A stretch of 21,608 nt of DNA. Source: an uncultured Eggerthellaceae bacterium (GTDB taxonomy: Bacteria; Actinomycetota; Coriobacteriia; Coriobacteriales; Eggerthellaceae). Both the position numbers and the translations under genes were made by a program. Below, piece after piece: positions 6,840 to 15,373 of the stretch (the stretch's first letter is position 1; each line of letters starts with the position of its first letter). The stretch is from contig CAMOUE010000014.1 of the NCBI GenBank assembly GCA_946626265.1, forward strand, positions 1 through 21,608, written 5' to 3'. Under the pieces are notes generated by a model. It saw only the letters and a program-made list of their open reading frames with translations, was not told the DNA's origin and did no database searches.

Positions 6840-9029
6840 CTACTCGTCGTCCTCGGAGCCATCGCCCGATTCGCCGTCGGGACCGCCATCCGATTCCGAC
6901 CCTTCGCCTTGCTCTTCGTCGGAAGGCCCGTCTCCGTTGCGCCCTTCGGCGCCGGAGCCGTCATCGTCGTAGGAGCCGTCATCGTCACCGGAATCGGCTT
7001 CTTCGTCAGAGTTGTTGTTCTGGCCCTGCGTTTGCTGCTGGTATCCGTAATCCTGCTGAGAACCGTAATAGTAGCTGTAACCACCTGATGTTATATGGTA
7101 CTTCTGGTCGTTGTACGGCGTGTAGGGAGGATTATCGACCTCGGCGAACTGCTCGACCGCCATGCCCTCATTGCCCATGATGGTGCCGACGACCTGGCTG
7201 AAGACGTCCGCGCAGCTCCCCACGGGAACGGATTGCTCGTTCGAGGGGTCCCCGACCCATATCGAAACCGAGAACTGCGGCGTGATGCCCGTGAACGTGA
7301 TGTCCTTGTAGTTCTCCGACGTACCCGTCTTGCCCGCCACAGGCTGCCCGTTCCACAGCGACGCCTCGGTTCCGGTCCCGCTTCTGACGACGGTCTTCAT
7401 GGCTTCCTGAGCCGCATGGGCCTGCTCGGGCGTGAGCACGCGCTCGGCGCGACCGTCCGGATCGGTGGCGTCGACGATCACGTTGCCGTTGCTGTCTTCG
7501 ATGGTCGCTATGGCGCAAGCGTCGTGGCGCACTCCCCCGTTCGCAATCGTGGCGAACGCATTCGCCATCTCGAGGGGGGTGACGTTCTCGACGCCGAGCG
7601 TGAGGGTCGCGCCAGCCGACTGCTCGTGCAAATCGGCCGTGACCCCCAAATCATGGGCGGTGTTGGCGACTGCGTCGACGCCGAGAGAAGAGATCAGGCG
7701 CACGAACCCCGTATTCGACGAAACCGCCAGAGCACCCGCGATCGTTTGAGTGCCGTAGTTCACGTTGTTGATGTTCGTCAACGTGTACCCGTCCACGGTC
7801 GCGGGCGACGTGCAGTCGAGGTAAGTGCTGTTCGGGTCGATTCCGCGCTTGATGGCCTCGACGAGCGTGAACACCTTGAACGTCGAGCCGCACGGCCGTC
7901 CCCCGCCGCCCTGTCCGGTTGCGAGGTTGACCTCGCTTTCCTCGTAGTCCGAGCCGCCGACGAGCGCTTGGATGTTGCCGGTCGAAGGCTCGACCATCGC
8001 AATGGCGACTTCCATCGAGCCGCGAAGCGAATTCCGCTTTCTTTCGGCCGCCTCTTCCGCCGCTTCCTGCCTGTCAACGTCGAGCGTCGTGTACACGGAC
8101 AATCCGCCTTTGAGGATGTCGGTGTCGGTAAGCCCGTAGTCGTTGTAGAGCAGGTAGCGAACGTAGCTGGTGAAATACGGATAGGCGAGTATTCCGTCGT
8201 CCGCCATCTCCTTCGGGTTCAGCTCGATGGGCGACGCATCGGCGGCCCGGTACTCCTCCTCGGTGATCACATGCTCCGAGAGCATGCGCTGAAGGACGAT
8301 GGACCGACGGTTCTCGGCACTCACGGGATACTGCAGCGGGTCGTTGTAGGTCGGCGATTGCGGAATGCCGGCAAGCAGCGCAGATTCTGCAAGCGTCAGC
8401 TCGGACGCCGGCTTCGAGAAGTAGCGTTGCGCCGCCGCCTCGATTCCATACGCGCCCGCACCGAAGTTCACGGTGTTCAGGTACGCGAGGAGGATATCGT
8501 CTTTCGAGTACATCTTCTCGAGCTCAAGTGCGAGATACGCCTCGCGAGCCTTGCGGCGGATCGAAATCTCGTCCATTTCGCCAGCCAGGACCGTATTGCG
8601 CACGAGCTGCTGGGTAATCGTCGACGCCCCTTCGAGGTTGCCGCCCCGCAGGTTGTTCACGAGCGCGCGAACGACGCCGTAGGCGTCGATGCCCGGATGC
8701 TCGTAGAAGCGCGCGTCCTCGACTGCCAGCACGGCGTCTACCAGATAGGGACTGATCTGGTCCATTTCAACTGGCTCACGGTACTCCAGCTGGAAGCGCG
8801 CGAGAACAGTCTCGCGATCGCTGGCGTATACGTACGTCGGCTTCGAGCTGCTGAACGCGTCAGGCGACCGGTAGTCAGGCAAATCCTCGAACCACGACCC
8901 AACCGCAAAAAGGACGCCGAAAGTCATGGCGCCCCCCACGGCGAGGACGACGGCCAGCGCGCTGAGCACGCCGGCGATCGGGCGGCGCTTCTTCACGCCC
9001 GGCCTTCTTTTCAGGGAACGAGAACCCAC
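6840..9029 (-). CDS. Class A penicillin-binding protein (GT51 + transpeptidase), acidic tail
   Basis: A second bifunctional peptidoglycan synthase, 729 residues, anchored by one membrane segment at about 18-44 after a strongly basic start. The GT51 domain carries Glu104 in EDARFYEH and EGASTITQQL. The transpeptidase domain carries S382-T-F-K385, S437-S-N439 and K567-T-G569. Cys380 stands two residues before the nucleophile. The tail, about 645-729, is Tyr/Gln-rich and then very acidic (Asp, Glu, Gly, Ser), unlike the Asn-rich tail of the paralogue. The start is GTG with AGGAG only 4 bases upstream (9034-9038), and no other in-frame start lies further up. It follows argH by 79 bases without a clear terminator or promoter, so read-through from the arginine operon is possible. 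Function is secure, the cell-cycle role is unknown. Confidence 0.95.
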   Translation of the reverse strand: MGSRSLKRRPGVKKRRPIAGVLSALAVVLAVGGAMTFGVLFAVGSWFEDLPDYRSPDAFSSSKPTYVYASDRETVLARFQLEYREPVEMDQISPYLVDAVLAVEDARFYEHPGIDAYGVVRALVNNLRGGNLEGASTITQQLVRNTVLAGEMDEISIRRKAREAYLALELEKMYSKDDILLAYLNTVNFGAGAYGIEAAAQRYFSKPASELTLAESALLAGIPQSPTYNDPLQYPVSAENRRSIVLQRMLSEHVITEEEYRAADASPIELNPKEMADDGILAYPYFTSYVRYLLYNDYGLTDTDILKGGLSVYTTLDVDRQEAAEEAAERKRNSLRGSMEVAIAMVEPSTGNIQALVGGSDYEESEVNLATGQGGGGRPCGSTFKVFTLVEAIKRGIDPNSTYLDCTSPATVDGYTLTNINNVNYGTQTIAGALAVSSNTGFVRLISSLGVDAVANTAHDLGVTADLHEQSAGATLTLGVENVTPLEMANAFATIANGGVRHDACAIATIEDSNGNVIVDATDPDGRAERVLTPEQAHAAQEAMKTVVRSGTGTEASLWNGQPVAGKTGTSENYKDITFTGITPQFSVSIWVGDPSNEQSVPVGSCADVFSQVVGTIMGNEGMAVEQFAEVDNPPYTPYNDQKYHITSGGYSYYYGSQQDYGYQQQTQGQNNNSDEEADSGDDDGSYDDDGSGAEGRNGDGPSDEEQGEGSESDGGPDGESGDGSEDDE

Positions 9030-9108
9030 GCAACTCCTCTCGATTCAGCACGTCTCGTATAGCTGCCAATAGCGCCCCATCCAGGCGACTTCCCCCTACG
9101 CGCCCGGC

Positions 9109-10500
9109 TTATATCCGCCGGCCGTCCTCGACAAGCGTCTCTTCAACCAGCTTGAGTTGCTCGCGTATGGCGCTTCGGCCCGTGCCGCCCTCGGTCAGGC
9201 GCGCGTCTGCGATGAATCGCATGTCGAGTTGGTCGACGATATCGGGCTCGAACAAATCGCATTCGTTCTTGAAATCGTAGAGCGACAAGTCCTCGAACCT
9301 GCATCCGCCCCGTTGCTCGCACAGAAGCACCAGATGCCCGACGACTTCGTGGGCGCGCCTGAACGGAAGGCCCTTCTTCACGAGGTAGTCGGCAATATCG
9401 GTCGCGGCAAGATACCCCTTGCCGACCTGCTGCTCCATAGCCTGCGCGTTCACCGTCATGGAGGAAACCATGCCCGTCATGCAGGTATAGCAGTCCTCGA
9501 GCGTGCGGGCGGCGTCGATTGCGCCCTCCTTGTCTTCCTGCAAATCCTTGTTGTAGGCAAGCGGCAACGCCTTGAGCGTCACGAGCAGTGCGACGAGGTC
9601 GCCCACCACGCGCCCGGTCTTGCCGCGAATCAGCTCTGCGAAATCGGGATTCTTCTTCTGGGGCATGATCGACGAACCCGTCGAAAACGCGTCGGAAAGC
9701 GTGATGAAACCGAACTCGGCCGTCGACCACAGGACGATTTCCTCGGCCAGGCGCGAGAGATGGACGCACGAAACGCTGCATGCGTACGAAAGGTCCAGCA
9801 AGAAGTCGCGATCGGAAACGGCATCGAGCGAATTGGCGGTCACGCCGGAGAATCCGAGCTCTTCCGCCGTCATGCGACGGTCGAGGGGATAGGTCGTCCC
9901 CGCGAGCGCCGCGGAGCCGAGCGGGTTGACGTCGGCCGCCTCCCGCGCTGCCGCAAGGCGCTTGAAGTCGCGCGAGAGCATCCACACGTATGCAAGAAGA
10001 TGATGGGACAGAAAAACCGGCTGCGCATGCTGCATATGCGTATAGCCCGGCAATATCACGTCGAAGTGCTCCTTCGCCAAATCGACGAGCGCTTGCCGCA
10101 ACGCCAGGTTCGCCTGCATGAGGTCGGTGCAACGCTGCTTGGCGTACAGATGGGTATCGGTCACGACCTGGTCGTTGCGCGAGCGGCCCGTATGCAAACG
10201 GGCTCCCGCATCGCCGATGTCGGCGATGAGCGCCTTCTCGATGGACATGTGGATGTCCTCGTCGTTGATATCGAACTCGAATTCGCCCGCCTCGATGCGC
10301 TCTTGAATGCGGTCGAGGCCGTCGCGAATCGCAGCCACGTCCTCCTTGCTGATGACGCCTTGCTCTCCGAGCATGCGCGCATGGGCTTTCGAACCGGCGA
10401 TGTCCTGCGCATAGAGTTGCTTGTCAACGGGCAGCGATGCGCCGAACCGTTGCGTGAACTCGCTCACGTTTTCGGTGAAACGACCTGACCACAGCGCCAT
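9109..10500 (-). CDS. argH: Argininosuccinate lyase
   Basis: It cleaves argininosuccinate to arginine and fumarate, the last step of arginine synthesis, as a cytosolic homotetramer. The 463-residue length is normal for the family. The fumarase/aspartase superfamily signature GSSIMPQKKN is at residues 275-284 and contains the catalytic serine loop. The general-base region THMQHAQP spans 154-161 and HTGRSRNDQV spans 103-112. The start ATG is preceded by GAGGG at a 5-base distance. It is the last arginine gene of the cluster, 73 bases after argG, and that gap holds a strong hairpin. Confidence 0.97.
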   Translation of the reverse strand: MALWSGRFTENVSEFTQRFGASLPVDKQLYAQDIAGSKAHARMLGEQGVISKEDVAAIRDGLDRIQERIEAGEFEFDINDEDIHMSIEKALIADIGDAGARLHTGRSRNDQVVTDTHLYAKQRCTDLMQANLALRQALVDLAKEHFDVILPGYTHMQHAQPVFLSHHLLAYVWMLSRDFKRLAAAREAADVNPLGSAALAGTTYPLDRRMTAEELGFSGVTANSLDAVSDRDFLLDLSYACSVSCVHLSRLAEEIVLWSTAEFGFITLSDAFSTGSSIMPQKKNPDFAELIRGKTGRVVGDLVALLVTLKALPLAYNKDLQEDKEGAIDAARTLEDCYTCMTGMVSSMTVNAQAMEQQVGKGYLAATDIADYLVKKGLPFRRAHEVVGHLVLLCEQRGGCRFEDLSLYDFKNECDLFEPDIVDQLDMRFIADARLTEGGTGRSAIREQLKLVEETLVEDGRRI

Positions 10501-10521
10501 AATTTCCCTCTTCTCGAACAG

Positions 10522-10548
10522 CGCGACCCAGGTTGAGCCCGGGTCGCG
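10522..10548 (-). other. Strong hairpin between argG and argH
   Basis: An 11-base GC-rich stem (10522-10532 with 10538-10548, one G-U pair when read on the minus strand) closes a 5-base loop. It lies 25 bases after the argG stop and ends 21 bases before the argH start. No U tract follows, so a full terminator is unlikely. An RNA-stabilising, processing or partial-termination element is more plausible. Confidence 0.6.
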
Positions 10549-10573
10549 TCTTGTCTGGTGTTATCCCTGCCTA

Positions 10574-11791
10574 TTATTTGTCGGCATTGAGCTGACGGTT
10601 CTGCGCCCACGTCTTCGCAGGCAGTGCGAACAGCTCGATGAAGCCGGCGGACGCCTCGTGATCGAAGCTGTCCTCCTTGTCGTACGTCGCAAGGGCGTAG
10701 TCGTAGACGGAGTAGTCGCTGCGACGGCCGACCACGGTGCAGTTGCCCTTGTAGAACTTCACGCGAACCGTGCCGGTCACGTGCTCTTGGGTCGCGTTGA
10801 TGAACCCGTCGAGCGCCATCTTCAGCGGCGCGAACCACTGGCCGTAGTAGACGACTTCCGCCCACTTCTGCTCGATGCCGAGCTTGTAGTGCAGCACCTC
10901 GCGCTCGAGGCACATGTCTTCGAGCGCCTTATGCGCCGTGATGAGGGCGAGCGCGGCCGGCTGCTCGTAGCACTCGCGGCTCTTGACGCCCACGAGACGG
11001 TTCTCGATCATGTCGAGGCGCCCGTAGCCGTTGCGTCCGGCAATCTCGTTGAGCTTGTAGATGATGTCTATGTAGCTCATGTCTTTGCCGTCGAGCGAGA
11101 CGGGGATGCCGCCATCGAAACCGATCTCGACGTACTCGGGCTTGTCCGGGGCGGCTTCGGGAGAGCCGGTCATCGTGTAGATGTCCTCGGGCGGCTCGTT
11201 CCAGGGGTCTTCGAGAACGCCGCACTCGATTGCGCGTCCCCACAGGTTGTCGTCGATGGAATACGGCTTGGCGTTCGTGACCGGCACCTCGACGCCATGC
11301 TCGGCAGCCCACTCGATCTCCTCGGGGCGCGTCTTGAACGGCCACTCGCGAACGGGGGCGATGATCTTGATGGACGGGTCGAGCAGCCAGACGCTCGTCT
11401 CGAAACGGACCTGGTCGTTGCCCTTGCCCGTGCAGCCATGTGCAATGTACTTGGCGCCGTGCTCGTGGGCGATGCGCACGAGGTGCTTCGAGATGACCGG
11501 GCGAGAGAGGGCCGAGAGCAGCGGGTACTTGTTCTCGTAGAGCGCGTTTGCACGGATGGCGTCCGTGAGGTACTCGTTTACGAACTCTTCGCGCATGTCG
11601 ACGACGTACGCCTCGATTGCGCCGGTGCGCAGGGCCTTTTGACGAATGGCCTCGAGGCCTTCGTGTTCCTGGCCGACTTCGCCGATAACCGCGATGACAT
11701 CGAGATTGTGCTCGTCCATGAGCCACTTGATGCAGATCGAAGTATCGAGGCCGCCGGAATACGCGAGTACGACCTTCTCTTTTTCAGTCAT
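10574..11791 (-). CDS. argG: Argininosuccinate synthase
   Basis: It joins citrulline and aspartate, using ATP, to form argininosuccinate. The 405-residue protein starts with the PP-loop AYSGGLDTS at residues 10-18, and the citrulline/aspartate-binding GCTGKGNDQVRFE follows near residue 120. Length and motifs match the common bacterial form. The ATG at 11791 has an excellent AGGAGG six bases upstream. It lies 58 bases after argD and 73 before argH, in the last part of the arginine cluster. The strong ribosome site suggests independent, efficient translation rather than coupling. Confidence 0.97.
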   Translation of the reverse strand: MTEKEKVVLAYSGGLDTSICIKWLMDEHNLDVIAVIGEVGQEHEGLEAIRQKALRTGAIEAYVVDMREEFVNEYLTDAIRANALYENKYPLLSALSRPVISKHLVRIAHEHGAKYIAHGCTGKGNDQVRFETSVWLLDPSIKIIAPVREWPFKTRPEEIEWAAEHGVEVPVTNAKPYSIDDNLWGRAIECGVLEDPWNEPPEDIYTMTGSPEAAPDKPEYVEIGFDGGIPVSLDGKDMSYIDIIYKLNEIAGRNGYGRLDMIENRLVGVKSRECYEQPAALALITAHKALEDMCLEREVLHYKLGIEQKWAEVVYYGQWFAPLKMALDGFINATQEHVTGTVRVKFYKGNCTVVGRRSDYSVYDYALATYDKEDSFDHEASAGFIELFALPAKTWAQNRQLNADK

Positions 11792-11849
11792 GTTTTTCCT
11801 CCTGTTACATCTAACCGCGCTTTATCACGGCAAAGAAACCGACGTTATT

Positions 11850-13079
11850 CTACAGCAGCGTAGCAAGCCTTTCGACCAGCTCGTCCACATCTTCACGGGT
11901 GCAGACGAGCGGGGGCAGGAAGCGCAGGGTATGCGGCCCCGTCGAGTTGAGCAGCAAACCGGCATCGAGCGCCGCTATCGTTATCGCATGCGCGTCGCAT
12001 TCGTCGAGCAGGTCGACGGCGACCATCAGGCCAAGGCCGCGCGTTTCCACGACGCTCGGCAGTTCGGCGAGCCTCTCGCGCAGATAGGCTCCGACCGACT
12101 CCACGTTTTCGGCGATGCCTTCGGCGGCAACGGTGTCGATGACGGTGTTCGCGGCGGTTATGGCGAGGTTGCTGCCGCCGAACGTCGACCCGTGAATGCC
12201 GGGCTCGAACACGGCGGCGACCTCGGCCGCAGCCGAGCAGGCTCCCATGGGCATGCCGCCGCCTATGCCCTTCGCCATGGTCACGACGTCGGGCATGATT
12301 CCGAAATGCTGGAAGGCATACGGATAAGTCCCGCAACGATACATGCCGCATTGCACCTCGTCGAGCATGAGCAGGGCCTCGTGCTCCGTGCACAAGTCGC
12401 GTGCGGTCTGCAGGAACTCCTCGCTGCAGGGATACACTCCGCACTCGCCCTGGACGGTTTCCACGAGCATGGCGCAGATCTCATCGCCCCTGTCGGCGAA
12501 AAGCCGCTTGAGCGCGTCCACGTCATTGGGGGCAACTGCGACGAACCCGTCGGGAAGGGGCTGGAAGGCCTCTTGCTTGACCGGTTGCGCCGTCGCCGCG
12601 AGCGTGGCCAGCGTGCGGCCGTGGAAGCTCCGCTCGAGCGTGACGATGAGCCGGGGGAAGCGGGCCTCCCCGCGCGACTCGGCCTTTCGACGCGCATAAA
12701 GGCGCGCGAGCTTGATTGCGCATTCGTTCGCCTCTGCACCAGAGTTCGCGAAGAACGTCTGCCACTGTTTGCGCTGCGCCTCGGGCGCCGCCTCGTTAAG
12801 CAGGTCGGAAAGCTTCTTCGCGAGCTCTCCCCGCCCTTCGATGTAGTAATAGTTGCTCACGTGCATGAGGCGGGACGCCTGGTTCGACAGCGCCTCCACG
12901 AGCGCGGGATGGCAATGCCCGAGGCTTATGACGCCGATGCCGCCGATGAAATCGAGATACTCGCGGCCCGCGTCGTCGGTCACGCGCATGCCGCAACCGG
13001 ACACGAGCTCGACCGGCTTGCGCCCGAACGTATGCATGATATAGGCGTCTTCGAGCTGACGCTGTTGTTCGAGAGTCAT
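11850..13079 (-). CDS. argD: Acetylornithine aminotransferase
   Basis: A PLP enzyme converting N-acetylglutamate semialdehyde and glutamate to N-acetylornithine and 2-oxoglutarate. It may also serve as succinyldiaminopimelate aminotransferase for lysine, as in other bacteria. With the ATG at 13079 it has 409 residues. The class III aminotransferase pattern is clear: ANSGAEANE, SFHGRTL, the PLP ring aspartate in LMLDEVQCG (Asp240) and the Schiff-base lysine in MAKGIGGG (Lys270). A GTG at 13088 would add three residues, but AGGTG is correctly spaced only for the ATG. The same 16-base start region precedes argC. The gene starts 15 bases after the argB stop, so the two are probably coupled. Confidence 0.95.
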   Translation of the reverse strand: MTLEQQRQLEDAYIMHTFGRKPVELVSGCGMRVTDDAGREYLDFIGGIGVISLGHCHPALVEALSNQASRLMHVSNYYYIEGRGELAKKLSDLLNEAAPEAQRKQWQTFFANSGAEANECAIKLARLYARRKAESRGEARFPRLIVTLERSFHGRTLATLAATAQPVKQEAFQPLPDGFVAVAPNDVDALKRLFADRGDEICAMLVETVQGECGVYPCSEEFLQTARDLCTEHEALLMLDEVQCGMYRCGTYPYAFQHFGIMPDVVTMAKGIGGGMPMGACSAAAEVAAVFEPGIHGSTFGGSNLAITAANTVIDTVAAEGIAENVESVGAYLRERLAELPSVVETRGLGLMVAVDLLDECDAHAITIAALDAGLLLNSTGPHTLRFLPPLVCTREDVDELVERLATLL

Positions 13080-13090
13080 GCTATTCACCT
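13075..13090 (-). promoter_or_regulatory. argD translation start region shared with argC
   Basis: The plus-strand bases gtcatgctattcacct, covering the argD ATG and its AGGTG site, match 16428-16443 around the argC ATG at 15 of 16 positions. Spacing from the ribosome site to the ATG is six bases in both. This supports 13079, not the GTG at 13088, as the argD start. Confidence 0.65.
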
Positions 13091-13094
13091 ACCC

Positions 13095-14045
13095 CTATTT
13101 GTTCTCGAGTAGTTTTCTGGCGAAATTGCCCAGCGTGGCATTCGGGTTCGAAGCGTCCTCGGACTCCGCGTACACGGCCGTTCCCACGCCGCTGACCGTG
13201 AGCATCTCGAGGAGGATGGCATGGGGAATGGTCCCGTTGACGATGTAGGCGCTACCGACTCCCCCTTCGATGGCGCGTATGGCAGACCGAAGCTTCGGAA
13301 TCATGCCGGACGACAGCGTGCCGCCGGCGATGAGATCGCGAGCCTCGTCGGCCGAGAGCTGGGAGATAAGCGTGTCCTTGTCATCGAAGTCGAGGTAGAG
13401 GCCGTCAACGTCCGTCAGGAACATGATCTTCGTCGCGCCCGTGGCCGCGGCGATCTCGCCGGCCACGACGTCCGCGTTGACGTTGCAATACCCGCCGTCG
13501 TTGCCGATGGCGACCGTGGCGATGACCGGAATGTAGTCGGCGTCGATGAGGTCTTGGAGCAGCGAATCGTTTATGCGCTTGATGCGCCCGACGCGTCCGA
13601 GCTCGGGCGAAGCCGGCTCGGCGATGATCGTGCCGCCGTCGATTCCGTTGACCCCCACCGCCACGTTGCCGTGCTCGTTGAGGGCGCGTACGAGCTCCTG
13701 GTTGACCTTGCCCGCCAGGATCGTGCGCACGATGTCCATTCCTTCTTCGGTCGTGACGCGCTGGCCGTCCTTGAATTCGACCGGCAGGCCCGCTTGGTCC
13801 ATGGCCTTCGTGATGTCCTTGCCACCGCCGTGGACGATGATGGGGTTCACTCCCACCAGCTTCAGCAACATGATGTCGCTCATGACGTCGGCACGGAGCT
13901 CGGCGTCGACCATGGCGGCTCCGCCGTACTTGATCACGACCGTCTTTCCCGTAATGTTCTTGATCCAAGGCAATGCCTCGGCAAGCATCTGGGCGGTCTC
14001 TTTATCGGTTACGCCGTTAGGGCGCGTGTCCTTCGAAAACTTCAT
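13095..14045 (-). CDS. argB: Acetylglutamate kinase, arginine-sensitive type
   Basis: It phosphorylates N-acetylglutamate with ATP, the second step of ornithine synthesis. The 316-residue amino acid kinase has the phosphate-binding lysine and glycines in VVIKYGGAAM (about 36-45), VHGGG near 71-75 and the nucleotide-binding FLTDVDGLY region. About 35 residues precede the first strand, including a helix like AEALPWIK. The C-terminus carries PHAILLE followed by SGVGT. Both features mark the arginine-inhibited hexameric enzymes of organisms with ArgJ, unlike the short E. coli enzyme. The ATG overlaps the argJ stop as ATGA, indicating translational coupling. Regulation by arginine is inferred from these motifs. 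Confidence 0.96.
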   Translation of the reverse strand: MKFSKDTRPNGVTDKETAQMLAEALPWIKNITGKTVVIKYGGAAMVDAELRADVMSDIMLLKLVGVNPIIVHGGGKDITKAMDQAGLPVEFKDGQRVTTEEGMDIVRTILAGKVNQELVRALNEHGNVAVGVNGIDGGTIIAEPASPELGRVGRIKRINDSLLQDLIDADYIPVIATVAIGNDGGYCNVNADVVAGEIAAATGATKIMFLTDVDGLYLDFDDKDTLISQLSADEARDLIAGGTLSSGMIPKLRSAIRAIEGGVGSAYIVNGTIPHAILLEMLTVSGVGTAVYAESEDASNPNATLGNFARKLLENK

Positions 14046-15349
14046 GTTCGGTAATCTCCGTTAATCGTTATGTACTCGTGCGAGAAATCGCACGTCCAAA
14101 GTGTGGTTGACGATGCTCCTGCGCCCAGGTCGACCTCGATATCGATCTCTGGACGCTCGAATCGTCGCAAGGCCTCCTCTTCGTCGAAAGGCACGGGGAG
14201 GCCCTTGCGCAAGACCGGCATGCCCATCATGTCGATGGAAACGTCGGCTTGGCTGAAACGGGCACCCGAGCGGCCGAGCGCTGCAGCGATTCTGCCCCAG
14301 TTCGCATCGTGCCCGAAAACAGCCGTCTTGACGAGCGGCGAGTTCGCAACGGTGCGTGCGGCGAGATCCGCGTCGCGATCGTCTTGCGCTCCGGAAACGC
14401 GGACCGTTATCAGGCGCGTCGCCCCTTCGCCGTCCGCAGCCATGTCGCGGGCAATGGTCCGGCAAACCGCGTAGAGCGCGCGTTCGAACACATCGAGCGC
14501 GCGGGAGCCCCGGGCGAACGGCTCGGCCCCGTTCGAAGCGGCGCCGCTTGCGAAAAGGTAGCAGCAGTCGTTCGTCGACGTGTCGGAGTCGACCGTCACC
14601 TTGTTGAACGTTCTCGAGACCACACGTGACAGCGTTTCGTGCAAGATGTCAGAGGTAACGGGCGCGTCGGTCGTGATGCAGGCGATCATGGTAGCCATGT
14701 TCGGCATGATCATGCCCGAGCCCTTGGCCATTCCGCCAACGGTGAACGTGCAGCCCGGGTAGCCGATCTCCTCGCCGGAGAACGAGACCGCCGCCTCTTT
14801 CGGATGCGTGTCGGTTGTCATGATGGCGCGCGCCGCGTCGGCGCCGCCCTCGCGCGAGAGGGCCTTATAGGCGAGGGGGACCCCCGTCTCGAACGTCTCC
14901 ATGTTGAGGTGGACGCCGATAACGCCCGTCGAAGCCACCATTACTTCGGTTTCGGGGCACCCGACTGTTGCTCCGACGATGGCGCCGGTGCGGCGGGCGT
15001 CCTCGAGGCCGCGATCGCCCGTCGCCGCGTTCGCGGTGCCCGAGTTCACGACGAGAACGCGAGCGAGCCCGTGCGACACCCCGTCGAGATGCTCCCTGGA
15101 AACGATGATCGGCGCCGCGCAGAACACGTTCTGGGTGAACGTGGCGGCGCAGGGCGACGGCTCGTCGGCGACCACGAGAGCCAGGTCGAAGCGGTTCGGA
15201 TTCGCCCTGAATCCTGCATGCACGCCGGCGGCGCGGAAACCGCGCGCGCTCGAAACGCCACCGCCCTCAACGACCGTCAGCCCTTCGAGGCAATCTTCCT
15301 GCCGGGCGAGGCCAAGTGGTTCAATTTCAAGTGCCCCTTCGTTTCCCAT
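14042..15349 (-). CDS. argJ: Ornithine acetyltransferase / glutamate N-acetyltransferase
   Basis: It moves the acetyl group from N-acetylornithine to glutamate, closing the acetyl cycle; some members also use acetyl-CoA. The 435-residue precursor cleaves itself between Ala219 and Thr220 in the motif PNMATM, giving a 219-residue alpha chain and a beta chain whose new N-terminal Thr is the nucleophile. The upstream KGSGMI is intact. The N-terminus is about 30 residues longer than the usual beginning near GFRAAGVHAG. The ATG at 15349 has GGGAG 10 bases upstream and no better start is visible. It begins 24 bases after argC and overlaps argB by 4 bases. Whether it is mono- or bifunctional cannot be decided here. 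Confidence 0.95.
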   Translation of the reverse strand: MGNEGALEIEPLGLARQEDCLEGLTVVEGGGVSSARGFRAAGVHAGFRANPNRFDLALVVADEPSPCAATFTQNVFCAAPIIVSREHLDGVSHGLARVLVVNSGTANAATGDRGLEDARRTGAIVGATVGCPETEVMVASTGVIGVHLNMETFETGVPLAYKALSREGGADAARAIMTTDTHPKEAAVSFSGEEIGYPGCTFTVGGMAKGSGMIMPNMATMIACITTDAPVTSDILHETLSRVVSRTFNKVTVDSDTSTNDCCYLFASGAASNGAEPFARGSRALDVFERALYAVCRTIARDMAADGEGATRLITVRVSGAQDDRDADLAARTVANSPLVKTAVFGHDANWGRIAAALGRSGARFSQADVSIDMMGMPVLRKGLPVPFDEEEALRRFERPEIDIEVDLGAGASSTTLWTCDFSHEYITINGDYRT

Positions 15350-15373
15350 ATCCGAGAGTCTCCCAATCTGTGC

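Noticed and set aside
7095..9062. A 655-codon open frame on the plus strand opposite the minus-strand PBP
   Set aside because: Same antisense effect; the opposite strand encodes all GT51 and transpeptidase motifs.
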